From the NCBI GenBank assembly GCA_002049455.2, contig KV918766.1, positions 558,001 to 622,000 on the forward strand: a DNA stretch of 64,000 bases. Direction: 5' to 3'. This DNA is from Porphyra umbilicalis (lineage: Eukaryota; Rhodophyta; Bangiophyceae; Bangiales; Bangiaceae). The translations under genes were made by a program, and so were the position numbers. A model generated the notes under the pieces. That model was not told the DNA's origin, ran no database searches, and saw nothing but the letters and a program-made list of their open reading frames with translations. Of this stretch, positions 54,108 through 64,000 are shown piece by piece. Numbering within the stretch: position 1 is the stretch's first letter; the number at the start of each line of letters is the position of its first letter.

Positions 54108-54873
54108 GCTCAGCGGCGGTCTTGATGTCTTCTTTTTTGGTGGCGGCGGGTGGCCGGTAGCGGACACCAGTGTAGTTGTGCTGGGTGGGTTCATACGCGC
54201 GCGTTGGGCCTGTTACGGAATAGCAATGTCGGGCGGTCCCTGTCATATTCCACTCATGCGCTGGGAAAGCTGTTCTCACTCTTTACCGCTTGCTTGTCAC
54301 GCCTCTGTCTCTTGTTCTATGTGTTCGTGGCTGCTGATCAATGCTAAGGTAAATAGGGTCGACGACATCTTGTCGAACGGCATCAAGGGGCTAAGCGACC
54401 GTGTTTAGAGTTGCACGGTCGAGGACAGGAGACACTAGGCACGCCGTTCAAGGTCAGCCGCTTCGCGTTCGCGGACTGAGCGCCGTGACTTCTTCACTAA
54501 AAAAACACCTTGCCCGTTCACACGTTGTTCACAAGGGGCATTAAGACGCCCAATCTTAGCCTTGTCGCACAGAGCGCAGGAGTAGGTGTGCAGGTCGAAG
54601 AAATCTACGTTGCCGCGCTGAGCGTTGGTGTTTAAAAGCAATTCACTCCGTTGTCCCGCTCGTTGACGTTGCACACGCACGGCGTGGCCGGTTCTAATGG
54701 ACACGCACGTCCTGGACTACAGTGCAGCCATCAGGAGCACGACACAAACGTAGTCGCCAGTGAAGCTCAATGCCACGCCACCACACACAACAAAGGGAGT
54801 ACACACAGAACGCAGCATCCCCAAGAGGTTCAACAGTCTGGTCGGGAACGCGCTTGCCCCCCTTGCATTGCGC
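54108..54873. other. Convergent 3' spacer
   Basis: Lower GC than the genes either side, with T-rich stretches just after the DnaJ stop and several short AT patches. Both 3' UTRs must lie here. No gene is seen. Confidence 0.45.
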
Positions 54874-56703
54874 TCACACTTCGTCCGCCGTGTCGACAAA
54901 GAAGTAGTTGCCCGCAGCCTTCTGCTCCTTGTCCTTCACCGACTCAAGCTTGTTGATGCGCGGCCGGAAGTTGGTCGGGTCCCGCCGGAAGGTGATGTTG
55001 AGGGACTTGAGGAAGGCGTTCATCCCGCTGAGCAGCGGTTGTGGCTCCGTGGCCGTCGCGCTCTTGGCGGGCACGCCCTCATACACAATGACACGGTCGG
55101 CCAGGTACGTAGCCATGATGAAGTCATGCTCGATGATGTAGGCCGACGACTTCGAGTGGAGAATAAAGCGCTTGATGACCTTGGCAGCGATAATTCTTTG
55201 TTCCGAGTCGAGGTACGCGCTCGGCTCGTCAATCAGGTAAATGTCGGCGGGCTTGCCCAGCGCCAGCACCAGGGCCACGCGTTGCAGCTCACCGCCCGAC
55301 AGGTGCTGCACGTCCTGGTCCAGCAGCTCCTCAATTCGCATCGGCCGCGTCACGTCTGACATAAACTGCGGATGCAGGTACGCGTCGCGGATCTTGATGT
55401 GTAGCAGCTGCCGCACGGTGCCGTCAAACTTGGGAGAAATCTTTTGCGGCTTGTATGACACGTTGAGGGCGGGCACGCCCTCGCCCCCATCGTCGTCGGG
55501 CTTGAGGAGGCCCGCCAGCATCCGGATAAAGGTGGTCTTCCCCGTTCCATTCTCCCCGAGCATCACCACAATCTCCGAGTCCGTAAAAGAGCCCGCTTCA
55601 ACGCTAAGCTTGAAGGAGCCCAGCGTCTTGGTCATCGCCGGATAAGAGTAGAGCCGGTGCTGCTGGTCCTCCTCCTGCACCTGCTCGGCGGTTTCGGCAA
55701 TGCGGAAAGTCAGCGACACGGCACGGAAGCGGAGGTTCTCCGTCGGGATGAAGCCCGCCAGGAAGATGTTGATACCCTCGCGCACGCCCGACGGCAGCGT
55801 CACCACCCCATACGCACCGGGCTTCCCATACAAACAGCAGATAAAGTCGGAGAGGTAGTCGAGGACGGCCAGGTCGTGCTCCACAACGACCACATACGTT
55901 TCCGGCGTGATGTGCACCAAGTCGCGAATCACCTTGGCCGCTTGTAACCGTTGCCGCACGTCTAGGTAGGACGACGGCTCGTCAATCATGTACACGTCCG
56001 CCTGTTGCACGGCCGTGACCGCCAACGCAAATCGTTGCAGCTCGCCGCCCGACAACACCGACACGTCTCGGTCCGCCACTGTCTCCAAGTCGAGCTCTGC
56101 GATGAGATGGTCCATCACATTGCGCTCATCCTGCCGTTTGAGGATGTCGCCGACGGTGCCCTTGACGGCGCGGGGGATTTGATCAACGTACTGGGGTTTG
56201 ATTTTGGCCTTGAGGTTGTCCTCGAGGACACGGGTGAAGTAGTTTTGCAACTCGGAGCCGCGAAAGTTGGTGAGAATCTCCTCCCAGTCAGGTGGCGCGT
56301 CCCAGCGGCCAAGGTTGGGCTTCAGCTTGGCGGCGAGCACCTTCAGGGCGGTGGACTTGCCGATGCCATTGGTGCCAACCAAACCGAGTACCTGCCCAGG
56401 GCGAGGCATGGGGAGCCGGTGGAGCTTGAAGCTGTTGGCCCCATATCGGTGCACCGTGTCCTTGTCCAGGTCCTTCGGCAGGTTGATGATCTGGATTGCG
56501 TCAAAGGGGCACTTCTTCACGCAGATACCGCAGCCGATGCAGAGCGTCTCGGAGATGAAGGCAATCTTGTCTTTGGACGTGACCTCAATGCACAGCTTGC
56601 CCATGCGGACGACCGGGCAGCCCTTGCGGCACTCCTTCCCACATCGCTTCGGCTTGCATCTGTCCGCGCTGACAATGGCGATACGGGTCAGCTTATCCGA
56701 CAT
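54874..56703 (-). CDS. ABCE1: ABCE1 / RLI1 ribosome-recycling ATPase
   Basis: ABCE1 splits ribosomes after termination and is essential in eukaryotes and archaea. The start [11 protein letters not shown] is fixed by alignment to the family; upstream in-frame sequence has no such likeness. The N-terminal iron-sulfur domain carries both clusters ([15 protein letters not shown] and [12 protein letters not shown]). NBD1 has [19 protein letters not shown] and [14 protein letters not shown]2 has [20 protein letters not shown] and [11 protein letters not shown], with hinge segments between. All catalytic motifs are intact. 609 residues, normal for the family, in one exon. Cytosolic. The gene converges with the DnaJ gene. 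Confidence 0.98.
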   Translation of the reverse strand: MSDKLTRIAIVSADRCKPKRCGKECRKGCPVVRMGKLCIEVTSKDKIAFISETLCIGCGICVKKCPFDAIQIINLPKDLDKDTVHRYGANSFKLHRLPMPRPGQVLGLVGTNGIGKSTALKVLAAKLKPNLGRWDAPPDWEEILTNFRGSELQNYFTRVLEDNLKAKIKPQYVDQIPRAVKGTVGDILKRQDERNVMDHLIAELDLETVADRDVSVLSGGELQRFALAVTAVQQADVYMIDEPSSYLDVRQRLQAAKVIRDLVHITPETYVVVVEHDLAVLDYLSDFICCLYGKPGAYGVVTLPSGVREGINIFLAGFIPTENLRFRAVSLTFRIAETAEQVQEEDQQHRLYSYPAMTKTLGSFKLSVEAGSFTDSEIVVMLGENGTGKTTFIRMLAGLLKPDDDGGEGVPALNVSYKPQKISPKFDGTVRQLLHIKIRDAYLHPQFMSDVTRPMRIEELLDQDVQHLSGGELQRVALVLALGKPADIYLIDEPSAYLDSEQRIIAAKVIKRFILHSKSSAYIIEHDFIMATYLADRVIVYEGVPAKSATATEPQPLLSGMNAFLKSLNITFRRDPTNFRPRINKLESVKDKEQKAAGNYFFVDTADEV

Positions 56704-57153
56704 GGTGGCGGCACGGCGCGGCCGCCACCCAGACCGTGACGGGGGGAGTCGGCGGGCCGCAACGTCAAGCGCCAAAGGGGGGCGCGACGCACGGCCTAGA
56801 GCACCACAGCTGCCACAACTCGCACTGCCGCCGACCAATACTCAGCGACCAACAGCTACGCGCCGCAGCAGCAACAGCGTCGCTAAGCAGGGACTCGACA
56901 CACCAGAGGAGACGGAGACAGACAACGGCAGCACTATGACCCAGTGCTGGCAGCGCATAGCCAAAACGGCGGAGGAGCCACAGCAAAGGCGTGTCGACGA
57001 CGAGGGCACCGTCGGACCAAGTGAAACATTACACACACCGCATGAGGACTACTTATGACGAACCCAAATAGATCGATGCATGAATTGCTCGCCATCTGAC
57101 ATCTGGATCGATCATGGGCCTGCGAAGCGGCTCCTCGCGTCGTCTCTTTCCCC
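56704..57153. promoter_or_regulatory. ABCE1 upstream region
   Basis: The promoter of ABCE1 lies here, cut off at about 450 bases by the transposon insertion. I recognise no TATA box in the correct orientation. Confidence 0.4.
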
Positions 57154-58976
57154 CACAGCACGTTGTCAAATTGGGTCACGGAGAACTTAAAATATATGCG
57201 AACCGTGAGAGGTCGTGAGAGAAATGTTTTTCCATGCAGCAAACCTCGTGACACCATCCTCGCAAATGTCGCTGTGTCGATCTCTAAAAGGCTCTGTCTG
57301 AGAAGGCTTTCTGACACCCCCAGAGACCTTCTTACCCCACCCACCTGGTCACCCCTACCCATGTGCGTACTCGTCTACTCCCAATAGCTGCGGGCACCGC
57401 CCAACCACGGACACTTGTGCTTGCCTCCTTTCCTGTCCTCTCCCACTCCTTTCTCCTGCTGGCAGGGGGGGGGGGGGCGAGGGGGGCTGCACATACATGC
57501 CGAGGGGGTCGGGGAGGATGGGGGCGCAAACGGTGTCGCTAGAGTGGGACGGCTGCTGGCATTGCCGTGCAGAGCTCTGGCAGGGTCATGGGGCAGGTCC
57601 TCCTTGCGCGATCAAACGGCACCCTTCACACCCAGTTCAAGGCAGACTTGGCGTACACAGTATGCATTCTTGCGGGCACATGGAGACCTCTGCTCGGACG
57701 CCTCACCGTCGTAGCTTGTGTCAGCCAGACTTTGTTCAGTACCTGTTGGCATGATAGTCTGCTACCAATGGGGACCCAGGATGCGCCCCCGGTCAACCGG
57801 GCAGCCAACCAGCGGGCTGGAAAACGTCAAGCCTTGTGCTTGGGGATAGCGGGGCGATTAATAATAATTCGAAGTGCTGGGCGGCGCCAATGCGCGCCCT
57901 CGGCATGTGTGCAGGTGACTGCCATGCTGCCCCCAGCCCCGCTCCTGGCTGCCGCCCAAGTGCACAAGTGCTGCCAACATCCCCGCTCGCTCTCCTGGCC
58001 GACCGCTCGGCCCACCCTCCTGGCGGACCGCCCCGCCCACCCTCTGGTCGACCGCCCCACCCACCCTCCTGGCCGGAAGCCCCGGCCACCCTCTGTTCGA
58101 TCGCCCCGCCCACCCTCCTGCCGACCGCCCTCGTTCCTGTCGTATTCTTATCTGCATCCCCTCCATCCCACGCATTCTCTCCAGCTCGCACGGGGGCGGG
58201 GGGGAGTCACTCTACGACGGGCCGGACGACGTTTGCAGTCGCTGGACTAGTGGTGGTGGCGATTGGGTGGGGATCCACACTGGCGCAGTGTGGATAGTGT
58301 GACGCGCGCGGTGGGTGGGTGGTGGATGGGTTGGATGAACTGACCACGTACTTCTTTTTCGTGTTCGCTCGCCCGTCCCCCATGTATCCTTACCATGCAT
58401 ATGTGCGATGGCTTCCTCTTTCTTGGCTTCTGTTTCTTTGCAAACCAATGGGTGTTGCTGACATCGAAGTCGAGTAACTTGTGTCATACGCACATGCATG
58501 CGTGGTGTCCGCGAGTCGCTGACATGGTGAGCTTGCTGTTGTCCGGTGGCCTGTAGCTCTGTCAGAGTTTGCGGCTGTGTGCAGTTAGCTACATGTCTGC
58601 GTGACTCTGTAGCACACCGTGGCTTTCTTATCGATTTCGTGTCTGCTCTGCCACCCGTGCCCGCGCCGAGCAACAATAAAGCGACCGTGTCTTTCAATGC
58701 ATCTTTGGCATGTATCCTCAATGCTGGCCGGTGTCACATCCTTTCCTCCGTCAGGGTCTTGCTCCACTTCTTCCCCGAGACCTCCGAGGGATCATTGCGG
58801 CGAGTCTCGCAACATATGTCTCGAAGGATGTGAACTTCTCCTTAAAGATTGGGCAAAGAGGAGTTATGTACTCATTTTCGATCTCTCTCTGAACGCAAAG
58901 GGGTCGAGCAGCAATACGGTTCGGCCTTGTTGCAGATACCTTGGAACCTGACACGAGATTTCATCAACGCGCTGTG
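57154..58976 (+). mobile_element. 1.82-kb non-autonomous DNA transposon, copy 2 (CACTA-like ends)
   Basis: This is the second, oppositely oriented copy of the element at 28180-30001, with only scattered base differences. Its ends are CACAGCACGTTG and CAACGCGCTGTG. The flanks carry CC on both sides, a two-base duplication different from the TA of the other copy, which supports independent insertion by transposition and not segmental duplication. It contains the same internal G-rich minisatellite. No transposase is encoded, so mobility would depend on an enzyme made elsewhere. Confidence 0.82.
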
Positions 58977-59222
58977 CCATCCAGTCGTGCCAGTTTTGGC
59001 AAACCACGTACCTCTGCACACTACGCCTCACGTGGCATCAGCGCTCCCCGCGGATGGTTGGTTCCCGATTTCTTCCCGGGAGGTTTGCAAGCGCAGTCGA
59101 CGCTGGCTCTCTGCGACGGCGTCTGTCAGCCGTGAACGGTGTGCGCTCCTGGCGGGGCGGTTAAACCGCCCGCTCCTCCGTCAACCACTCCACGCCCATT
59201 CTCAATCAACGGCAGAGCCACT
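58977..59222. other. Short spacer
   Basis: About 250 bases between the transposon end and the stop of the next minus-strand gene. They probably contain that gene's 3' UTR. Confidence 0.4.
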
Positions 59223-59993
59223 TTACACGCGCACCCCCCCCCCCTCATCCCTATCCTCCATTTCCCCCGTCGCCTGCGTCACAATGTTTGTAACACCGTA
59301 TCCAAGGTACGGCCCGACGACGGTCGTCAGCAAGTTAATTCGACCCCGGTCGACGCCGGCGCTCGCCGTAAAAGCGCCGACAAGGATGATGCCAAAGCCG
59401 GCCAAGCCGACCAGCCGGCCGACAACTACCACCCACGTCTTGCACGAGCCGTGTTGGGTAAACGTTGCCGCGTCGCTGGCACCTTGTACGAGAAACGAAA
59501 ACCACAACGCGGCCACCGCGACTGCAAAGCGCACGGCGCACACGTCGGAGTCGTCGCACACGGGGCTCGGCTCAATCTCCGCGTTGCCGCCGGGCGCCGA
59601 CCAGCCGCCGGTGGCGCCCCCCCCAGCCGCATGATAGAATAGGGGCAGGGCGCCCGCCACCCCCCCAACGACTCCGAGCAGCAACGCGCAAACGATGGTC
59701 GTCCACTTGGCGCGGCTCTTCTGTCCAAAGCACATCCCCGACGCCGAAACGATCGCCTCAGAGCCGGCGTAGAACGCGGCCGCGAGCGTCGTCCGGGAGC
59801 CCACGCCCCGGTATGCCACCGCGTCGAGGCCCCCGTCTACGAGAAGGAGACCGTTGAGGAGGAGAGAGGCGATCACGACCAGGGTGGTGGTTGACCAGTG
59901 GCGCCACCGCAATATGAGGACGGAAGGGAAGATGAGGGCGAGTGCACAAACCGTGACGGTATTCGTCAATGTATCGTTTAGCAGACGACCCAT
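59223..59993 (-). CDS. Polytopic membrane protein, about seven spans, unknown function
   Basis: The ATG at 59993 starts MGRLLNDTLTNTVTVCALAL; the frame upstream has only a TTG. The product is 256 residues. Hydrophobic segments are VTVCALALIFPSVLIL, TTTLVVIASLLLNGLLLV, TLAAAFYAGSEAIVSASG, TIVCALLLGVVGGVAGALPL, FAVAVAALWFSFLVQGA, VVVVGRLVGLAGFGIILVGAF and LLTTVVGPYLGYGVTNIV, so seven spans are likely. A loop between spans four and five has two Cys (PVCDDSDVC) that could form a luminal disulfide. The C-terminus is short and acidic-basic. I recognise no family. Codon use matches a real gene and there is no intron. The transposon copy lies a few hundred bases from its 3' end. Confidence 0.7.
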   Translation of the reverse strand: MGRLLNDTLTNTVTVCALALIFPSVLILRWRHWSTTTLVVIASLLLNGLLLVDGGLDAVAYRGVGSRTTLAAAFYAGSEAIVSASGMCFGQKSRAKWTTIVCALLLGVVGGVAGALPLFYHAAGGGATGGWSAPGGNAEIEPSPVCDDSDVCAVRFAVAVAALWFSFLVQGASDAATFTQHGSCKTWVVVVGRLVGLAGFGIILVGAFTASAGVDRGRINLLTTVVGPYLGYGVTNIVTQATGEMEDRDEGGGVRV

Positions 59994-61522
59994 CGTAGCC
60001 GGGAGGTTGTAGAGTGGCAAACCTAGCAGCAGGGGGGTTGCAGAGTGGCAAACCGAACGCTAAAGACAGCAACGGATCGCGTCGGTCGAGACACAGGGGG
60101 AGTGGGCGTGGACCGCGTGTGTTGCTGTTGTGGTCGGAAAGAGGTGCGGCTGGGCTGAGCGCCCGAAAGGCGCCGGTTGCTTCATTGCTCTCCCTGGAGC
60201 AGAGACACGGAGGGGCTCTGGAAACTCACACAGCATGGTGTCAGGCGGTGCCGGTGAGTCAAGCCATGAATCTGACTGTGAAGGAGGTACGGAGCGGGTG
60301 TGGCGGCATGCGTTGGGCGGCAGGCCCATGAGCAGTTGGCGCCCCCCCCTCCGCTCATCTCCCTTTGGCCTCTCCGCTGTATACCAATGGTAGAATTCAC
60401 TGCTGGCACTTCTACGTACCCGCGCTCCAGTGCGTCGGACGGCAGATAGTTGCGCCGGCTCGTCCCGGCCAGGCCTCCTGACGGCAAACCGCAACAATGA
60501 CAGATGCACGGCGCGTTCCCGCCATGATTGGGGTGGGTGACGCCAAACACTGAGCGAAGGGCACCTGAATGCTCCACAGCGAGGCCCACGTGGCCGCCAG
60601 TCTTCGACTTCCACCTCATCCTTGAGGTGGGCAGCGGTCGGCGCGGCTCGCTGGTTGATCTCGTATGCATTGTGTCAGCGCCGCCGCACAGTGGTAGGGA
60701 TCATCCCTACCGGCACATGATGTGCCACCGATATACCTAAGTTAGTCGAATTACCTTTCATTGTCAAGAAAATATTGAACGATATGACACCATTTTTGAG
60801 CGACTAAAGCGAAAAACTATGTTTCTGTTTGTTGGCGCGTAAATTTCGCTTGGCTTCTTTTTCAGCGCTCACATTTGTACATGTAGACTGAACGCGCACC
60901 CAGGGCAAGATGGAAACCCACGCGCTAGGTGTTGGTCTGTGTTTGTCACGAGCAGGTGAGCAGGAATGAGACACGGTCATCGTCGAAAAGGAGAGTGGCC
61001 GCCTCTCTCCGGTTTTCAAGACGCTCAGACACCCGCTCCAGTTCGGCATGAAACGGGCTTTTCAAACCCATGATCGGTGGCAACGGAATTGCGATGAAAT
61101 GCTTGCCCGAAATAATCTTTTGCACCCCTCTGCGTACTGGGCAGGAATTGTTGTTTCTGTCGCTCGATCTTGCTGATGTCATTGAGCGAGCGGGACCCTC
61201 CCACGACGTCGGGAAGTTGCAGAAAGAGGAGTGGCGTACAGTGCAGCGTCACTAGCACGCCAGGCTGTGAAAACTTGGACGCTGGTCCTCAACTTTGCTC
61301 CACGTGGTTGCCGGGGAGGCCGTCGTGGGTTTGCCGCGAGCCCGCGGCGCCACGGATGCACTACATCTCACCGCGTGAACGTGTCAAAGTCATCACACGT
61401 CGGGTGAGCTCGTCACAGTCATCGCACGCCGGATGTATGGCTCATGTCATTGTAGCCGTCGACGGGCGTCAGCACCCGCCCGCGCCCGCCCCACTCCCCA
61501 CCGGTACGGGCACACTCACACC

Positions 61523-61641
61523 CGGTCCGAGACACGATGTTTCCAATGTGGCGCCGAGTTTGTGTCGCCACAATGTGACACCACGTGGCTTGGGGGCCAA
61601 GCCATGTGGCGCCACAAACTCAGATCGTGGTGTCTCGGACT
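61523..61641. repeat. Foldback (long imperfect hairpin)
   Basis: Outer arms GGTCCGAGACACGA and TCGTGGTGTCTCGGACTG pair imperfectly. Inside them GAGTTTGTGTCGCCACA pairs with TGTGGCGCCACAAACTC, and a GTGGCTTGG/CCAAGCCA stem closes on a short GGG loop. The whole can fold into a hairpin of about 55 base pairs with a few mismatches. This looks like a small foldback element or a structured-RNA gene; no other copy is visible in the window. Confidence 0.6.
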
Positions 61642-62686
61642 GGGGGTCATCACGGTGCTCGGATCTCCTGCAATTGTCCCGAATTCTACCTTTTAGTATT
61701 TGAACGCAAACCTGTGCAATGCTCGCGCAAACGTTGCGGCTCGGTGGAAAGGTTGTCGTGCCGGCTGCCTCTTCTCTTTCATGCGCGAGGAAAACTGAAG
61801 GGGACGCCACCCGGAGGCCGGGCGCCAAACTCGAAACAATGAGTGGAACAGAACGTTTCGAGTGCGACGTAGCTCTTCTGATGCAGGGTATCGAGAGGTG
61901 CATTCAAACAAACCAAAGTCAACCAAACGTTCTTATTGAATGCAACGGTCTGAGATGACGGTAGGTTGGATTCAACATCCACGCGGAGTCCACGTGTCAG
62001 CATAGGACGAACTTAGCTTACAAGGAGCCATTCTGGCGCCTCAGTGCAGGCAACCGAAGTACATAGTCTGGTTGTTCTCAGCTACAGTAGGCTGCCTTCT
62101 TCTCGCTCACAGAGGTAAGCCAGTCCAGACGGTGAGCCACCAACCGCACCGCTGCCACAGCCACACTCTCACAACAATGCGACACCACGCCTCAACGCCT
62201 CCACGCCCCCGAGATGCGGAGCCCTCGCTCCCCCACGCCCCCGCGCCCCCGCGCCGCCGCGCCCTCGTGCCCCCGTGGCGTCGTGCCCCCGTCTACCTGC
62301 TTCTACAGTTCATGATCTCAAAGCGCAACGTCACGTTAACTTAGCTGGGGCCATATGCTGGTTCTTCTCTCCATCTCCGTGTCGTCCTGTGCCTGCCTGC
62401 GCTCTTATTGTTGATGCCCCTTGCCCCTCCACGTCTCATCGAGGGGCGGCGTGTCCTTACCAGTGCGTGCCGTCACACAGGTCTCGGATGGCAGGGTTTC
62501 CCGCCAACACTTAGGAGCGGCAGAGGTGTCTACGAGGCCAGGCTCTCGGCTGCGGGGGTGGAAAGCGCCATCCACGGCATGATTGGCGGAAGAACGTGGG
62601 AAGCGTCCACCTGGGGCCAATCCAACCTTGAATACGCGACTAGGTGTCACAGAAATTACCAACGGGGCACTTTGTAAATATTCAAT

Positions 62687-63390
62687 TCCAGGCACGTGAG
62701 TGCAATACCCTGGCCTTCAGGGCGGTGGCGCGCTCGGCAACACATCGACACCAGGCACGCCGGCCGGCTCCATAGCCGCGAGCGCGCACGGGGGAACATA
62801 CAGCCACGTTGCCGTGGCGGGGGGGGCGTGCGCCGGGGAAAGGGGTGCCGCTGCCGCCACCGCAGCGGCGGCGGCCCGCCAGCGTCGCGCGACGCCCACG
62901 GGAGGCGCCTTCACTCCGCCGCGCAGCGCACCCGCGCACGGCGGGCGGGGCGGCTGACACGGCGCACGGGCGGGCGGGTGGGACCGACCGCCGCGCGACG
63001 GGGCGCCTCTAACCGCGCCGCTAAGTGGCGTCAGAAAGCTCCTATGGGCCGCCGCAACAGAAGCCGGCGCGCCGGCACGATCAGCCGCGGGTCATCGTGG
63101 GCGCGTCGAAACCCGGAAAGTCGCTGCGCGCGGTTTCCGGGCGCAACTCAGGGCGGTGGGGGGGGCAGGGGGGGGGGGGCCCTGTGACCCCTGTGGCAGG
63201 ACAGTCCTTCTCAGCCACGTAACTTCATTTGCTTTTCGCATCATCTCGACCCTTCCAACACTGACACGCCCTCAGATCCCTGAGGACACGAATGCAGACT
63301 GCCACCTCTGAAACTGAGAGCAAGTCTCGTGATCTAAGTATATGGATGCATCACTACACATTGAGAGCACGCTGTCCGTCTGGCCAGGGA
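62687..63390 (+). repeat. 0.7-kb dispersed repeat, copy 2
   Basis: Inverted counterpart of 37252-37963. It begins TCCAGGCACGTG and ends GGCCAGGGA. The order of landmarks is the same in both copies: CAATACCCTGG, a GC-rich core with GCCACGTTGCCGTGGCG, and GCAGACTGCCACCTCTGAAAC near the end. No gene and no clear terminal repeat. Confidence 0.65.
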
Positions 63391-64000
63391 ATAGAATTCA
63401 ACGTTAACGTTGACATGAATTTACCTTGAATGCATCGCCTGTCCAGGTATTTTGTTGAATCTCGCAACCCTGGTCTGATGCCGTTAACCAACACGCGTGG
63501 GTCGGATAGTTTGTTTTGTCTCGAGGCGTCGTGTGTATTGAACAGCCCTTCTTCGTGGCAAACCACGCCTTCCACTTCGTTCCCGGCGTGGCCGGCTCGG
63601 GGATGGTTGAATGTGGACTGTACAGGATGTACTGTATCGCCTCCGCTTTCGCACGTCGTTCAATTGGTGACCGTCTGGCTCCACGGGAAAGCAGCCGATC
63701 GATCCGGCTTACTTCCACTCGAAGGCGTCTATTGGTCGAAGGAGGACGATCGTACAGGTTCATATCGTTGACGTTCCTCTTCGTCCCGTCGATCGCTCCA
63801 TGCTACGGTCTCTAAGAAGAAGGAACCGCTCTGATTGGCCAACTCCGGACGACGCTCGACTCACAGGCGCACCCTATTCGCCGTCTCCCCGTGGTATCTC
63901 GATCTCAGTTTGGCTGAAGTAGCCAATCCAAGTGACCTGCACTCCCATCGCTGGATTCGTGACGAAGGCCTCCGTCGACCACACGGCGGGGCAGCTTCAG

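Larger units (their letters stand above)
59994..64000. other. Gene-poor right end
   Basis: Apart from the foldback and the 0.7-kb repeat listed separately, nothing here has a recognisable domain. GC is moderate at 60720-61100 and 61680-62100. A C-rich GCCCCCGCG-type simple repeat lies near 62205-62300. The short frames overlap on both strands. A gene beginning beyond the right edge cannot be excluded. Confidence 0.4.

Noticed and set aside
28180-58976. A single giant palindrome joining both inverted repeat pairs
   Set aside because: The two repeat families are ordered A-B then A-B, not mirrored, and the sequence between copies is unrelated. They are separate dispersed insertions.

Overview
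This is a GC-rich (well above 60 percent by eye) nuclear window from a photosynthetic eukaryote. Nuclear genes with GT-AG introns encode cytosolic eukaryotic proteins (ribosomal protein eL15, ABCE1, kanadaptin). Several others carry Ala/Arg/Ser-rich N-terminal extensions like plastid transit peptides (a GDT1/PAM71-type transporter, a type-I DnaJ, a bacterial-type NAD+ DNA ligase). Genes are compact, have zero or one short intron, and are full of Gly/Ala/Pro runs and G/C homopolymers. This fits a bangiophyte red alga (Porphyra/Pyropia type) best; a GC-rich green alga is the main alternative. The organism call is inference, not proven by the sequence.

Layout. 0-10 kb: the 3' end of a low-complexity gene (+), a plastid GDT1-like transporter (-), an unresolved stretch, a small acidic repeat-motif protein (+), eL15 (-) and a two-exon inositol 2-dehydrogenase-like oxidoreductase (-). 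10-21.6 kb: three plus-strand genes for proteins with a signal peptide and a membrane segment near the C-terminus. The third is an HExxH metallopeptidase of a type otherwise familiar from bacteria. 22-26.4 kb: NAD+-dependent DNA ligase LigA (-) divergent from a two-exon single-stranded-nucleic-acid-binding OB-fold protein (+). 26.4-31.6 kb: gene-free DNA holding a 1.82-kb transposon. 31.6-37 kb: a Pro-rich protein (+), a repeat protein (-) and an FHA-domain kanadaptin homologue (+).

38.8-50.8 kb is the accessory part of the window. It holds an unrecognised protein with eleven 22-residue repeats (+), a short spliced PIF1-family helicase (-), a very large SWIM-finger protein with a DDE/RNase-H-like core resembling HMGXB3/KDZ-type transposases (-), and a 20-bp minisatellite. 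It could be one large DNA transposon or several neighbouring remnants. 52-57 kb: plastid DnaJ (+) convergent with ABCE1 (-). 57-64 kb: the second copy of the 1.82-kb transposon in opposite orientation, a seven-span membrane protein (-), a foldback repeat and the second copy of a 0.7-kb repeat also present at 37 kb.

Six genes change reading frame, in all eleven cases at G or C homopolymers of seven or more bases. This points to assembly error or real homopolymer instability, and it makes the exact protein ends uncertain.
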